Of a stretch of DNA of 64,000 nt, positions 27,078 through 39,362 are shown in pieces (within the stretch, counting starts at the first letter, position 1; each line of letters begins with the position of its first letter). The stretch is taken from assembly GCA_004299845.1 (NCBI GenBank), contig CP036201.1, positions 2,480,001 through 2,544,000 of the forward strand, in the 5' to 3' direction. This DNA is from Verrucomicrobia bacterium S94. GTDB taxonomy: Bacteria > Verrucomicrobiota > Kiritimatiellia > Kiritimatiellales > Pontiellaceae. The notes beneath the pieces are model-generated. The model saw only the letters and a list, made by a program, of their open reading frames with translations. It had not been told where the DNA came from and searched no databases. The position numbers were made by a program, and so were the translations under genes.

Positions 27078-28178
27078 TCAGACATTGAACAGGAATTCGA
27101 TCACATCGCCGTCCTGAACAACATATTCCTTACCTTCCGTACGCAGCAGTCCAGCCTCCCGGCAGGCTGTTTCGCCGCCCTTCTCAATAAAATCATCGTA
27201 TGAAATCACCTGTGCCCGAATAAATCCGCGCTCGAAGTCGGAATGAATCACCCCGGCCGCTTTCGGTGCCGTGTCACCGCGGTGAATGGTCCACGCACGC
27301 GTCTCCTTCGGCCCCTGAGTCAGGTAGCTGATAAGTCCGAGCGTGCGGTAACCGGTATGAATAATCTGATCAAGTCCGCTCTCTTTCACGCCGAATTCCG
27401 CCAGGAACTCATCACGCTCCTCGTCCGACATGCCGTTGAGCTCTTCTTCCATTTTTGCACAGATTTTCACCACGTCAGCCCCGCGCTCAGCCGCATAAGC
27501 CTTAACCGCCTTGACGTAGTCATTGTCCTCCATCAGGCCGTCTTCATCCACGTTGCAGCAGTAAATCACCTTCTTGTCCGTCAGAAACTGCGATTCCCGG
27601 AAGACCGTCCTGGCCGCGTCTGATTCTTTATCCTCAAACGTATAGGCCATTTTTCCTTCACCCAAATGAGCCAGCAGCCCCTCGAAAACAGGCAGCGTTG
27701 CCGCAATCGCTTTATCTCCGCGCGCTGCTTTCACCACACGGTTATGCCGGTTCTCCATCATCTGGAAATCGGCAATGATCAGCTCTGCTTCAATAATCTC
27801 AATATCGCGCACCGGATCAACCGATCCATCGACATGCACCACGTTGGGATCATCAAAACAGCGGACCACCTGCAGAATCGCATCCGTTTCACGAATATTG
27901 GTCAGAAATTTATTCCCCAGTCCCTCGCCCTGACTGGCCCCTTTCACCAGCCCGGCGATATCCACAAAATCCACCGTCGCCGGAAGAATCTTCTGCGAAC
28001 CCGCAATTTCGGCCAGTTTGGCCAGTCGCGGATCCGGCACCGGCACCACCGCCTTATTCGGCTCAATGGTGCAGAACGGATAGTTGGCACTCTCCGCATT
28101 CTGTTCGCGCGTCAACGCATTAAAGATGGTCGATTTTCCAACGTTTGGAAGTCCAACGATTCCGATACTCAGTCCCAT
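27078..28178 (-). CDS. ychF: ribosome-binding ATPase YchF
   Basis: Obg-family P-loop protein of 366 residues that binds ATP in preference to GTP and associates with ribosomes. P-loop GLPNVGKST near residue 8-16, switch DIAGLVKGASQGEGLGNKFL, the altered G4 motif CNVDE (which underlies ATP preference), and the C-terminal TGS/ubiquitin-like domain ending EYVVQDGDVIEFLFNV. ATG 28178 follows CAGGAGAAAG; the open frame upstream crosses a palindromic repeat and is not coding. Confidence 0.95.
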   Translation of the reverse strand: MGLSIGIVGLPNVGKSTIFNALTREQNAESANYPFCTIEPNKAVVPVPDPRLAKLAEIAGSQKILPATVDFVDIAGLVKGASQGEGLGNKFLTNIRETDAILQVVRCFDDPNVVHVDGSVDPVRDIEIIEAELIIADFQMMENRHNRVVKAARGDKAIAATLPVFEGLLAHLGEGKMAYTFEDKESDAARTVFRESQFLTDKKVIYCCNVDEDGLMEDNDYVKAVKAYAAERGADVVKICAKMEEELNGMSDEERDEFLAEFGVKESGLDQIIHTGYRTLGLISYLTQGPKETRAWTIHRGDTAPKAAGVIHSDFERGFIRAQVISYDDFIEKGGETACREAGLLRTEGKEYVVQDGDVIEFLFNV

Positions 28179-28195
28179 GGTCTTTCTCCTGACAA

Positions 28196-28238
28196 GTGAA
28201 ACGTGAGCCGTGAAATTCATCACGCCTCACGTTTTCAC
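28196..28238. repeat. long imperfect palindrome between ychF and fabI
   Basis: Arms 28196-28213 and 28220-28238 are inverted copies (GTGAAACGTGAGCCGTGA and its complement) with one mismatch and one bulged T, around a 6-base centre. CGTGA-type words repeat inside each arm. It has no T run, so it is not an ordinary terminator. Confidence 0.6.
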
Positions 28239-28252
28239 GGATCATGCAAAGG

Positions 28253-29062
28253 TTACTTTGCAGGTTTTTCGTAATCCATCAGCACTCCGCCGATAAAGTT
28301 TGCACCCCCGTCCACAAACAACGTCTGTCCGGTGATCTTTTTCGAATATTTACCAAGCATGAAAACACAGGCATTGGCCACTTCCACCTTATCTTCAATC
28401 GTATCCCACGGAAGCGGGCTGATTTCGTCCCATGTTTTCGCAAGATGGTCAAAATACGGAATTGAAGATGCCGCCTTCGTCGTCAGCGGACCGGCAGACA
28501 CGGCATTTACACGAATATAATCCTTACCCATATTACGCGCCAGCGCCTTAACCAGCGCTTCCAGAGCCGCCTTGTTCACACCCATCCAGTTATAATACGG
28601 AAACGGCCGGCCGGCTTCAAAAGACAGCGTCACAATCGAGCCCCCGTTTTTCATCTTCGGAGCAGCGAAATGCGCTACCGTGGCCAGCGAGGCGGCGGAA
28701 ATATGGAACCCCTGCAACACATCCTGCGATGCTTCGGTATACATTTCCTCACCGCCCAGACAGGTTTTCGGGTTGGCATACCCGATCGAGTGCAGCACTC
28801 CGTCAATATCACCGACTTCCTCAAAAAGGGCTTCAACCTCGGAATCGACCGTTACGTCGCAGTATTTGAAATCCATAGCGTCTTTCTCTTCCTGCGTCAG
28901 ATCTTTACAACCCCGGTCGAAAAAGATTTTCTTCATGCGCTCATTCTGCGCTGTCCAGATTACCTTGCCGCCCAGCTCTTCAATCAACTTCCCCGTTGCA
29001 TATGCGATGGAATCGGTATTCAGAATACCCATCACCACATATTTGCTTCCTGGTTCAATCAT
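28253..29062 (-). CDS. fabI: enoyl-ACP reductase (NADH), FabI type
   Basis: Short-chain dehydrogenase of 269 residues performing the last reduction of each fatty-acid elongation cycle. The FabI-type catalytic Tyr-x6-Lys is YNWMGVNK, with the FabI-like nucleotide site GILNTDSIAYATGK (in place of the usual SDR glycine motif) and C-terminal FVDGGANFIGG. It belongs with the accB/accC genes of the same window in fatty-acid synthesis. The upstream minus-strand neighbour is absent, so it probably has its own promoter near 29065-29210. Confidence 0.93.
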   Translation of the reverse strand: MIEPGSKYVVMGILNTDSIAYATGKLIEELGGKVIWTAQNERMKKIFFDRGCKDLTQEEKDAMDFKYCDVTVDSEVEALFEEVGDIDGVLHSIGYANPKTCLGGEEMYTEASQDVLQGFHISAASLATVAHFAAPKMKNGGSIVTLSFEAGRPFPYYNWMGVNKAALEALVKALARNMGKDYIRVNAVSAGPLTTKAASSIPYFDHLAKTWDEISPLPWDTIEDKVEVANACVFMLGKYSKKITGQTLFVDGGANFIGGVLMDYEKPAK

Positions 29063-29215
29063 AGTCTCTACGCTCCTGTTTGTTAAAAAACGGCTGATAA
29101 CCTATGTGATTTCACCCCGGCATTGCAATCCATGAAACCACCCTTGTTCTGTAGCGGCCCATTTCGTGCCCGTCGGAAACTTGATCATTTACCCTTGATG
29201 CTGTAGTTAATACTC

Positions 29216-32745
<3,530 letters not shown>

Positions 32746-32798
32746 CTAATCTGATTTATTCCAAGGTCTGGAAAACGCGGAGCGGAAAGCAGAAATTC

Positions 32799-32878
32799 GC
32801 TTCCCTACGCCGGCATTATCCGTACAGGTTCCAAGGGTTATTCTCAGCCCGCCTCCTCTTAAACCGGGCACCCCTAGC
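32799..32878 (-). promoter_or_regulatory. TPP riboswitch (THI element) of thiC
   Basis: Minus-strand aptamer with all consensus blocks in order: GGGGTGCCC start, GGGCTGAGA, ACCCTT, GAACCTG, CGGATAATGCCGGCG and AGGGAAGC. It ends about 62 bases before the thiC ATG. Downstream, CGCTCC (32779-32784) can pair with GGAGCG that contains the ribosome site (32741-32746), so control is probably at translation start. Confidence 0.96.
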
Positions 32879-33023
32879 GATGAATTGCAGAAAATCTACT
32901 CTTCGGCGAAACAGAGTCAAATTATAATACCGACTATATTGATCATATTTACCCCTTTGAGCGGTTTACAACCGCGCACTCCGTGTTAGTATGCGGCCCC
33001 TTAACCTTTTTTGGAGAGCAATT

Positions 33024-34025
33024 ATGAACTGGAAAGCAATTGGCGACCGCATACTGGACGGCGGTAAAATAACCAAGGAAGAGGCTCTTGCTGTTTTGGA
33101 ATCCTCGAACGATGAACTGTTGGAGATCGTCCAGGCCGCTTACCGCATCCGCCTGAAATATTTCGGAAAAACCGTATCCATCCACCTGCTTCAGAATGTA
33201 AAGAGCGGAAAATGTCCCGAGGACTGCACCTTCTGCTCGCAGTCCTCCAAATACAAAAACGATGTCGAGCGTTACAGCATGCAGACCGTCGAGACCATCG
33301 TCAATGGAGCCCAGGCCGCCGTCGACCGCAATGCCAAACGCTACTGCATGGTCGCCAGCTCCCGCGCCCCGAGTCCGAAAGAACTTGAAATCATCTGCGA
33401 AGCTACCCGCCAGATTAAACAGAAACACCCGAACCTCGAAATCTGCTCCTCGCTCGGACTCCTCACCGAAGAAAAAGCTCTGCAGCTCAAAGAGGCCGGC
33501 GTCAACCGCTTTAACCACAACCTGGAAACCTCTGAAAACTATTTCCCGGAAGTGGTCACCACCCACGACTTTGAAGAACGAATCCATACCGCGCGCGTCG
33601 CTAAAAAAGTCGGTCTGGACCTCTGCTGCGGCGGCCTTTACGGTATGGGCGAAAGCCTGCAGGACCGCGTCGATCTCGCCTTTGCACTGGCCGACCTTGA
33701 TGTCGATTCCGTACCGGTCAATTTTCTCGACCCGCGACCGGGCACACCGTTCTACGGAAAACCCAACCCGCTCAGCCCGAACGACTGCATCCGTGCGCTC
33801 TGCATGATGCGTTTTGTCTGTCCTTCATCCGAAATACGTGTAGCCGGCGGACGCGAAAAAACGCTGCGCGGCCTGCAGTCGCTCGCCCTCTACCCGGCCA
33901 ACTCCATTTTCACCGCCGGTTACCTGACCACCGGCGGGGCGGAATATGAAGAAGACAAACAGATGATTGAAGATGCCGGATTTGAAATCGAAATTCAGGG
34001 CGCAAAAGAGCCCGCAAACACATAA
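33024..34025 (+). CDS. bioB: biotin synthase
   Basis: Radical-SAM sulphur-insertion enzyme, 333 residues, converting dethiobiotin to biotin. The SAM cluster motif is CPEDCTFCSQSSKY and the second cluster region includes NHNLETSENYF and RVAGGREKTLRG. ATG 33024 follows TTGGAGAGC; the frame upstream to 32991 lacks a ribosome site. It is divergent from thiC; no other bio gene is in the window. Its product is needed by the biotin-dependent acetyl-CoA carboxylase encoded at 56-58 kb. Confidence 0.97.
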   Translation: MNWKAIGDRILDGGKITKEEALAVLESSNDELLEIVQAAYRIRLKYFGKTVSIHLLQNVKSGKCPEDCTFCSQSSKYKNDVERYSMQTVETIVNGAQAAVDRNAKRYCMVASSRAPSPKELEIICEATRQIKQKHPNLEICSSLGLLTEEKALQLKEAGVNRFNHNLETSENYFPEVVTTHDFEERIHTARVAKKVGLDLCCGGLYGMGESLQDRVDLAFALADLDVDSVPVNFLDPRPGTPFYGKPNPLSPNDCIRALCMMRFVCPSSEIRVAGGREKTLRGLQSLALYPANSIFTAGYLTTGGAEYEEDKQMIEDAGFEIEIQGAKEPANT

Positions 34026-34094
34026 ACCGGCAGCAACGGATATCCCCTTTTCCCGGAGGAGAGAAAATACTCCTCCGTCCCTCTCTCTGAATCT

Positions 34095-35090
34095 ATGAAC
34101 TTCTGGAATTCCATAGACCGCCCCATCATCGCCCTGGCACCGATGGAGGATGTCACCGACACCGTACTGCGCGAACTGCTGCTCGACGTCGCCGATCCGT
34201 CAGCCATTCACGTCGTGATGACCGAGTTCGTCTCAACCGACGGACTGGTTCACCCGAAAGCACGCAAACGGATCATCCACCGCCTCCGCGTAACCGACGA
34301 GGAACGACGACTGCTTAAAGCAAAAAACGTCAAAATCGTGGCGCAGATCTGGGGAAACACGCCGGAAAACTATCAGCAGGTGATTCGGGAAATCACCGAC
34401 GAAATGGAATTCGACGGCATCGACATCAATATGGGGTGCCCCGTTCCCAAAGTGGTACGCCGCGGCTGCTGTTCAGGACTGATTGGGAATCCGGCACTCG
34501 CCAAAGAAATTATCTATGCCGCCAAAGAGGCCTCAAGCCTCCCCGTCTCCGTCAAAACCCGCATCGGCCTGAAAACGGTGCAGACTGAAGAGTGGATAAA
34601 CCACGTTCTCGAAACCGATCCCGCCGCCCTCACCATCCACGGCCGCACGCAGAAACAGATGTCCGACGGATTGGCTGACTGGTCTGAAATCGCCAAAGCC
34701 GTAACCATTCGTGATGAACGCGGCCTGAATCTTCCAATCCTTGGCAACGGTGACATCCAGTCTCTGGAAGAAGCCCGCGCCAAATGCAAAACATTCAACC
34801 TCGACGGAGCGATGATCGGGCGCGGCATTTTCAATAATCCCTGGCTCTTCATGGAAGAGCAGCGCGAGCGCACCAAAGAGGAAAAACTCGAGATGCTGTG
34901 GAAACATACCGAGCTGTTCGACCGCGTCTGGCAGGGCTCAAAAAACTTTCACATCCTGCGCCGTTACTATTCCATCTATTCCAAAGGCTTCAATGGTGCG
35001 GCCGAACTCCGAGCCAACCTCATGCGCACTGAAAGTATTGAGGATGTAAAACTGCTACTGAGCAGTATCAGCGATTCTGTCTCCAGGTAA
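34095..35090 (+). CDS. tRNA-dihydrouridine synthase
   Basis: FMN-dependent Dus protein, 331 residues, reducing specific uridines in tRNA D-loops. Motifs: LAPMEDVTD at the N-terminus, INMGCPVPKVVRRGCCSGLI with catalytic cysteine in GCP, VKTRIGL, IHGRTQKQMSDG and GNGDIQS...MIGRG. The GCCSGLIGNP variant of the usual glycine-rich segment places it in a different Dus subgroup from the copy at 43885. The 3' end overlaps the convergent SHD1-like gene by 23 bases. Confidence 0.9.
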   Translation: MNFWNSIDRPIIALAPMEDVTDTVLRELLLDVADPSAIHVVMTEFVSTDGLVHPKARKRIIHRLRVTDEERRLLKAKNVKIVAQIWGNTPENYQQVIREITDEMEFDGIDINMGCPVPKVVRRGCCSGLIGNPALAKEIIYAAKEASSLPVSVKTRIGLKTVQTEEWINHVLETDPAALTIHGRTQKQMSDGLADWSEIAKAVTIRDERGLNLPILGNGDIQSLEEARAKCKTFNLDGAMIGRGIFNNPWLFMEEQRERTKEEKLEMLWKHTELFDRVWQGSKNFHILRRYYSIYSKGFNGAAELRANLMRTESIEDVKLLLSSISDSVSR

Positions 35091-35802
35091 ATTTATCCTG
35101 CAGTCTTTCAGGATCGCAGATGTTCCGAACAAAGCGCTTTCCAGATGGCGTAGTATACGTAAGCTTCACCCAGACCCCTTCAAGATCATCCTCACTGATC
35201 TTATTATATGATGTACTCATCGAACGTCCACCATACTGATCATATGAAACTTCGGTTTGCTCTTTATACCTGCGGTATAGCTTCACCTGATCTGAGGTAA
35301 TATTCTTCCGTGCACCCGGTTTCAACTGAAGATCCTCTTCTGATCCGGTAATGAGCTTTAATTCATCATCCCCCTGAGCAAGATCGCTCACAGCATAAAT
35401 ACAATACTCAACCGTCAATCCAGTAAGATCGGTATCAGAACGGTTCTCAAGGTTTATTTCGTAATAGACGGGTGGTTTTGGACGCTTGGTTTCAGAACGA
35501 TCTTCTTCAACCGGTTGCTTCCGCCGATTGAGCTCAACCTTCAACTTCGCTTCAGACATGAAATCCTGAACCTTCAGCCATTCCCTGATGTAAACCTGAT
35601 CGGGCTCGGAAAAAATATTCAGAGGAACCGTTGCTTTTCTTTGATTTTCACGCTCAAGCGTAATTTTCCGAGACCGTATATCAATACGGACGATTTTTGC
35701 ACGAATTTCCCGGCCTTCACCATCTGTAAAAACTCTATACTCCTCCTGCGCCGCACCCGACATAGAAACTCCGAATAAGAACGCACATAAAATTCGCTTC
35801 AT
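35068..35802 (-). CDS. secreted SHD1-like protein, copy A
   Basis: Protein of 244 residues with a signal peptide (MKRILCAFLFGVSMSGAAQ). Residues about 22-75 form a small beta module like SHD1 domains of PVC bacteria: EYRVFTDGEGREIRAKIVRI, a charged strand and RKATVPLNIFSEPDQVYIREW. The rest (about 110-240) looks like an immunoglobulin-like beta region (YYEINLENRSDTDLTGLTVEY) and is shared with the next gene. Function unknown. ATG 35802 follows AGAGGG. Confidence 0.7.
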   Translation of the reverse strand: MKRILCAFLFGVSMSGAAQEEYRVFTDGEGREIRAKIVRIDIRSRKITLERENQRKATVPLNIFSEPDQVYIREWLKVQDFMSEAKLKVELNRRKQPVEEDRSETKRPKPPVYYEINLENRSDTDLTGLTVEYCIYAVSDLAQGDDELKLITGSEEDLQLKPGARKNITSDQVKLYRRYKEQTEVSYDQYGGRSMSTSYNKISEDDLEGVWVKLTYTTPSGKRFVRNICDPERLQDKFTWRQNR

Positions 35803-35871
35803 GCTTCATCCCTCTGGCCATTATCGTCACATCCCCTGTCAGGCCGTTCCGGGGGATGCATTCTGCTCTAT

Positions 35872-36588
35872 TTACCAGGTATATTTACCGGCAATAGACG
35901 ACGGACTGTAAACATCACGGATCACTTCATTTCCACTCTCGAGCTTAACAATCAACCGGATCCAGATGCCCAGCAGTTCACCACCGGTGGATTCCGGATC
36001 TCCGCCGGGCACATAATAATTAGAGGTATTGAACTCAAATTCCTCCAGAACCACTTCCTTGGTCGTGCGCGATATTTTGGCTTTGGCGGGCACCGTCACC
36101 TCAGTAATTTCATCTTTTAATGTTCGCTGATGAGTATCCACTTTTTTTGTCGTGGAGTTGTTCTCCTCCTGCTCATAGAAGATTTTGTATTCCACGCGCA
36201 TCGGTCCGATGTCACTTTCATTGCGGTTTTCAAATTCGATCTCGTAGACAAAATGTTCATATTTCCGCTGAAAGGCATCATTTTCATCCTTTCGCTGGTT
36301 TGTTTTTTTCTTTGAGCAGGTAACCCGGAACGCGGACTCGCTCCTGAACCCTTCCAGCAGGCCCCACTCCCGGATATATACCTGATCGGCTTCGGAAAAT
36401 ACGGACACCGGAACGGTCGCTTTTCTCCGGTTATCCCGTTCAATAGTCACCGCATCCCGCCTATTATCAAACGACAAAATCCGTCCGCGAATAGCCTTCC
36501 CGTCCGCACTCATAAAGTCCCGATACCCGTCTGCGATCACCCCGGTCGCCAGCACCAAAAAACAACTCATTAACGCAATCAGTCTCAT
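35872..36588 (-). CDS. secreted SHD1-like protein, copy B
   Basis: Protein of 238 residues and a paralogue of copy A: signal peptide (LIALMSCFLVLATGVIA), SHD1-like module with RKATVPVSVFSEADQVYIREW, then the same C-terminal beta region (EIEFENRNESDIGPMRVEY, LLGIWIRLIVKLESG). The two genes are adjacent in the same direction, about 70 bases apart, and probably arose by tandem duplication. A third, more distant member is at 63352. Function unknown. Confidence 0.7.
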   Translation of the reverse strand: MRLIALMSCFLVLATGVIADGYRDFMSADGKAIRGRILSFDNRRDAVTIERDNRRKATVPVSVFSEADQVYIREWGLLEGFRSESAFRVTCSKKKTNQRKDENDAFQRKYEHFVYEIEFENRNESDIGPMRVEYKIFYEQEENNSTTKKVDTHQRTLKDEITEVTVPAKAKISRTTKEVVLEEFEFNTSNYYVPGGDPESTGGELLGIWIRLIVKLESGNEVIRDVYSPSSIAGKYTW

Positions 36589-36710
36589 CGTATCCCCAAG
36601 TAACGTTCAGCTAAGCTTAAAATTATTTAAATAAAAATCGCAAGATGAAAATGCTGCTTCCCGGAATATCGCCATTTAAAACCGAAGCCGCATCCAGTAT
36701 AAACAAGCCG

Positions 36711-37337
36711 ATGAAAGAACATTTTGGACTCTATCTTATTCTGACCGATCCCGTTGCCGGCTACGAAGCCTGCGCTGAAGCCGCTGTGACCGAAAATATC
36801 CGTTATCTGCAGCTCCGCATGAAGCATGCTGCACGGGCCGACGTGGTCGCCATGGGCAAACGCCTTAAATCAATTACCGCCGGCACAGCCACCCGCCTCA
36901 TTATCAACGACGATCTCGAAAGTGCCATGGACTGCGATGCTGATGGTATTCACCTGGGACAGCACGACCTCAATCTGGCTGAAGCGCGAAAACGCTGGTC
37001 GGCAAAGGATAAATGTTTCGGTCTTTCCACCCATAGCCTGGCACAGGCTTTTCAGGCTCTGGAACTGCAGCCCGACTACATCGGCATCGGCCCCGTTTTC
37101 CCCACACAAACCAAATCCGATGCTGATCCCGAACTCGGAGCCGCCGAAGCCGGACATATTGCAACGACCATTCCGCTCACCTCCGTCGTGATCGGAGGAA
37201 TCAACCCGAACAATCTGGCGGAAGTCCTGCAGGCTGGAGCCTCCAACTACTGTGTCGTCAGTGCTGTCAATGCTTCGCCTACCCCGCGCACGGCCATCCA
37301 GACGCTTCAGAACGTCTGGAAAAAGCATACAAATTGA
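36711..37337 (+). CDS. thiE: thiamine-phosphate synthase
   Basis: TIM-barrel enzyme joining HMP-pyrophosphate and thiazole phosphate to give thiamine phosphate. Motifs: LYLILTDP at the N-terminus, YLQLRMKH, LIINDDLESAMDCDADGIHLGQHDL, GLSTHSLAQ, YIGIGPVFPTQTK and VVIGGINPNNL. ATG 36711 is preferred because the barrel starts immediately; an in-frame ATG at 36645 would add 22 residues without family resemblance, and neither has a strong ribosome site. No TPP riboswitch is visible here, unlike thiC. Confidence 0.9.
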   Translation: MKEHFGLYLILTDPVAGYEACAEAAVTENIRYLQLRMKHAARADVVAMGKRLKSITAGTATRLIINDDLESAMDCDADGIHLGQHDLNLAEARKRWSAKDKCFGLSTHSLAQAFQALELQPDYIGIGPVFPTQTKSDADPELGAAEAGHIATTIPLTSVVIGGINPNNLAEVLQAGASNYCVVSAVNASPTPRTAIQTLQNVWKKHTN

Positions 37338-37385
37338 CTTGAGCCTCCTGCCATCCGCCCTCTATGTTCTTCGAGCTTTTTTCAC

Positions 37386-37470
37386 GGACGAGTGGTGAAA
37401 TTGGTAGACACGCGGGATTTAGGTTCCCGTGCCCAACAGCGTGAGGGTTCGAGTCCCTCCTCGTCCACCA
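37386..37470 (+). tRNA. tRNA-Leu (anticodon TAG)
   Basis: Full class II cloverleaf: acceptor GGACGAG pairs with CTCGTCC, anticodon stem CGGGA/TCCCG encloses TTTAGGT with anticodon TAG, a long variable arm follows, T-loop is GTTCGAGTC, and CCA is encoded. Confidence 0.97.
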
Positions 37471-37485
37471 TTTTCAGGAAATAGA

Positions 37486-37818
37486 ATGCAAGCAGGAAAA
37501 GTACCCCAGTTTACTATGCGCCCGCATCCCGCCGTAACCGGCGGGCTGATCATGGTTCTGCTCATCGGTATTCTTCTGGCACTGTCTTTCTTCTCCAAAG
37601 AAGACGGGACCGGTATATGGAAACAACGCGGCATCCTGACGCTTATCATCACCGGTATTCTCAGCTCTTTTTTCATCATTCTGGCTACCGCCAAATTCTG
37701 GCACACCCACCTCTGGAAAAGAAACTCCACGCACGCTCGCCATCACCAGCACACCGAACACCATCCTGCCATGCGTGAAAAACGGATGCAGGCTCAGCAG
37801 CACCGGCGGACACACTGA
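37486..37818 (+). CDS. small membrane protein with histidine-rich tail
   Basis: Protein of 110 residues, not recognised. Two membrane helices (GLIMVLLIGILLALSFF at about 20-36 and ILTLIITGILSSFFIILATA near 50-69) are followed by a hydrophilic C-terminus rich in His, Arg and Gln, with twelve histidines in the last 40 residues (WHTHLWKRNSTHARHHQHTE). ATG 37486 follows AGGAA and starts 16 bases after the tRNA. The tail may bind metal ions; this is only an inference from composition. Confidence 0.65.
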   Translation: MQAGKVPQFTMRPHPAVTGGLIMVLLIGILLALSFFSKEDGTGIWKQRGILTLIITGILSSFFIILATAKFWHTHLWKRNSTHARHHQHTEHHPAMREKRMQAQQHRRTH

Positions 37819-37872
37819 TTTTTCCGAATTTTGAAACTTGTGCAGAATTCCTGATCAGCAGAGAATCCCCCC

Positions 37873-39021
37873 ATGAAAATTATCTGTGCAGAAACGGTGC
37901 TTCTGGGAAACCATGCCTTTTCCCATGCCGGCGAAACGGTGGTGCTCCCCGACCGGGAAATCTGCCGCAACGATCTGCTCGATGCCGATGCACTGATCAT
38001 CCGCTCAAAAACCAAAGCGACGGAAGAACTGCTGCACGAAACCCCGGTTAAATTTGTCGGCACTGCCACCGCCGGCACCGACCATCTCGACACCGAGTGG
38101 ATGGAACGGCACGGCATCTACTGGTGCGCATCCCCCGGCTGCAACGCCAACAGTGTATCCGAATACCTCGTGGCCGGCCTGCTCACCCTCGGAAACCGAC
38201 ACGGCTTCACCCTCGAAAACAAAACCATCGGTGTCATCGGATGTGGCAATGTCGGCAGCCGTGTCGTCAAGAAATGTCACGGTCTCGGCATGAATGTTCT
38301 GCGCAATGATCCCCCGCTTTCAGCGGTTTCCGCCGATCCCGACTTCCAGCCGCTGGAAAATCTCCTTCCCGAATCCGACATTGTCACGCTCCATGTCCCG
38401 CTGGTGAAACATAAACCCTGGCCGACAGAACGCATGGCCGACTGGCTCTTTTTCGAACAGATGAAACCCGGCGCCATTTTCATTAACGCCGCACGCGGAA
38501 GCGTCTGCGATTATGACGCCCTGCTCGATGCCCGGAACTGCGGTGCCGTTGCCCAGACCATCATTGACGTCTGGTCTCCGGAACCCGCCTTCAGAACCGA
38601 CGTGCTTAAACTGACCGATCTGGCCTCACCGCATATTGCAGGGCACTCCTACGAAGGAAAACTTAACGGAACCATTGCCTGCTACAATGAGCTCTGCAAC
38701 TTTTTCGAACTCCGGAAAACATGGGACATCGCCTCATCACTTCCCGAACCCGAAGTTCCGGAAATTGAAATGGACTGCGCCGGCCGTGACGATGAAGAAA
38801 TTCTGCTCGATATCATTCGCCAGGTGTACAACATCGAAGAAGATGACCGGATGATCCGTGAAGCCGCTGTTCACTGCGAAATCGAACGCGCCCGGAATTT
38901 TGACCAGCTACGCAAAAACTACCGCACGCGCAGGGAATTTCATAATACCACACTCCGGCTGCATGATGCATCGAACCCACTGATCCGGAAATGCAGAACA
39001 CTGGGATTTAACGTCGCCTAG
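37873..39021 (+). CDS. pdxB: erythronate-4-phosphate dehydrogenase
   Basis: NAD-dependent D-2-hydroxyacid dehydrogenase family enzyme of 382 residues acting in the DXP-dependent PLP pathway. Family marks: FVGTATAGTDHLD, GCNANSVSEYLVAGLL, Rossmann GVIGCGNVGSRV, VPLVKHKPWPT, FINAARGSVCDYDAL and SPHIAGHSYEGK with the catalytic histidine. The C-terminal dimerisation domain (about 290-382) is characteristic of PdxB. It complements pdxA at 14842. The stop shares CTAG with the convergent SET-domain gene. Confidence 0.93.
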   Translation: MKIICAETVLLGNHAFSHAGETVVLPDREICRNDLLDADALIIRSKTKATEELLHETPVKFVGTATAGTDHLDTEWMERHGIYWCASPGCNANSVSEYLVAGLLTLGNRHGFTLENKTIGVIGCGNVGSRVVKKCHGLGMNVLRNDPPLSAVSADPDFQPLENLLPESDIVTLHVPLVKHKPWPTERMADWLFFEQMKPGAIFINAARGSVCDYDALLDARNCGAVAQTIIDVWSPEPAFRTDVLKLTDLASPHIAGHSYEGKLNGTIACYNELCNFFELRKTWDIASSLPEPEVPEIEMDCAGRDDEEILLDIIRQVYNIEEDDRMIREAAVHCEIERARNFDQLRKNYRTRREFHNTTLRLHDASNPLIRKCRTLGFNVA

Positions 39022-39362
39022 TCATCCTCGGCGATAGATGCAAGCCACTCCTCAAAGATCTCTCCGTAATGGAAAGTGATCTCTTCGCCGGGCAGAATAT
39101 CGCGTAGCGCATAGAGTTCATCACCGTCAAACTCGGCATTCGGTTCCTGAGAATGATTCAGAAATTTCAGGTCCGATGTTCCGTCAATTCCATATTCCCT
39201 GCCATTTTCATCGGTCACCCAAAGCACATACGTATCGTCCTCGTCGGTCTCATTGCCATGGTACGTACCGATCATCGTCCCCGCTTCGATTTTCTCTTTG
39301 GCATAAACCCCACGCCCGTGGATCGGACTTTTTTTCACTTCAATTTTATGCATGTTCGGCAT
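39018..39362 (-). CDS. SET-domain protein
   Basis: Compact SET domain of 114 residues covering nearly the whole protein: SPIHGRGVYAKEKIEAGTMI, FLNHSQEPNAEF (the NHS motif that binds S-adenosylmethionine) and GEEITFHYGE. SET proteins methylate lysines; the bacterial target is unknown. The start overlaps the end of the ModF-like gene by 17 bases, so the two are probably co-translated. ATG at 39353 is an alternative start. Confidence 0.85.
   Translation of the reverse strand: MPNMHKIEVKKSPIHGRGVYAKEKIEAGTMIGTYHGNETDEDDTYVLWVTDENGREYGIDGTSDLKFLNHSQEPNAEFDGDELYALRDILPGEEITFHYGEIFEEWLASIAEDD

Noticed and set aside
28196-28238. Palindrome considered as a parS site for ParB
   Set aside because: It lacks the TGTTTCACGTGAAACA pattern; the CGTG words are arranged differently and it lies between unrelated genes.
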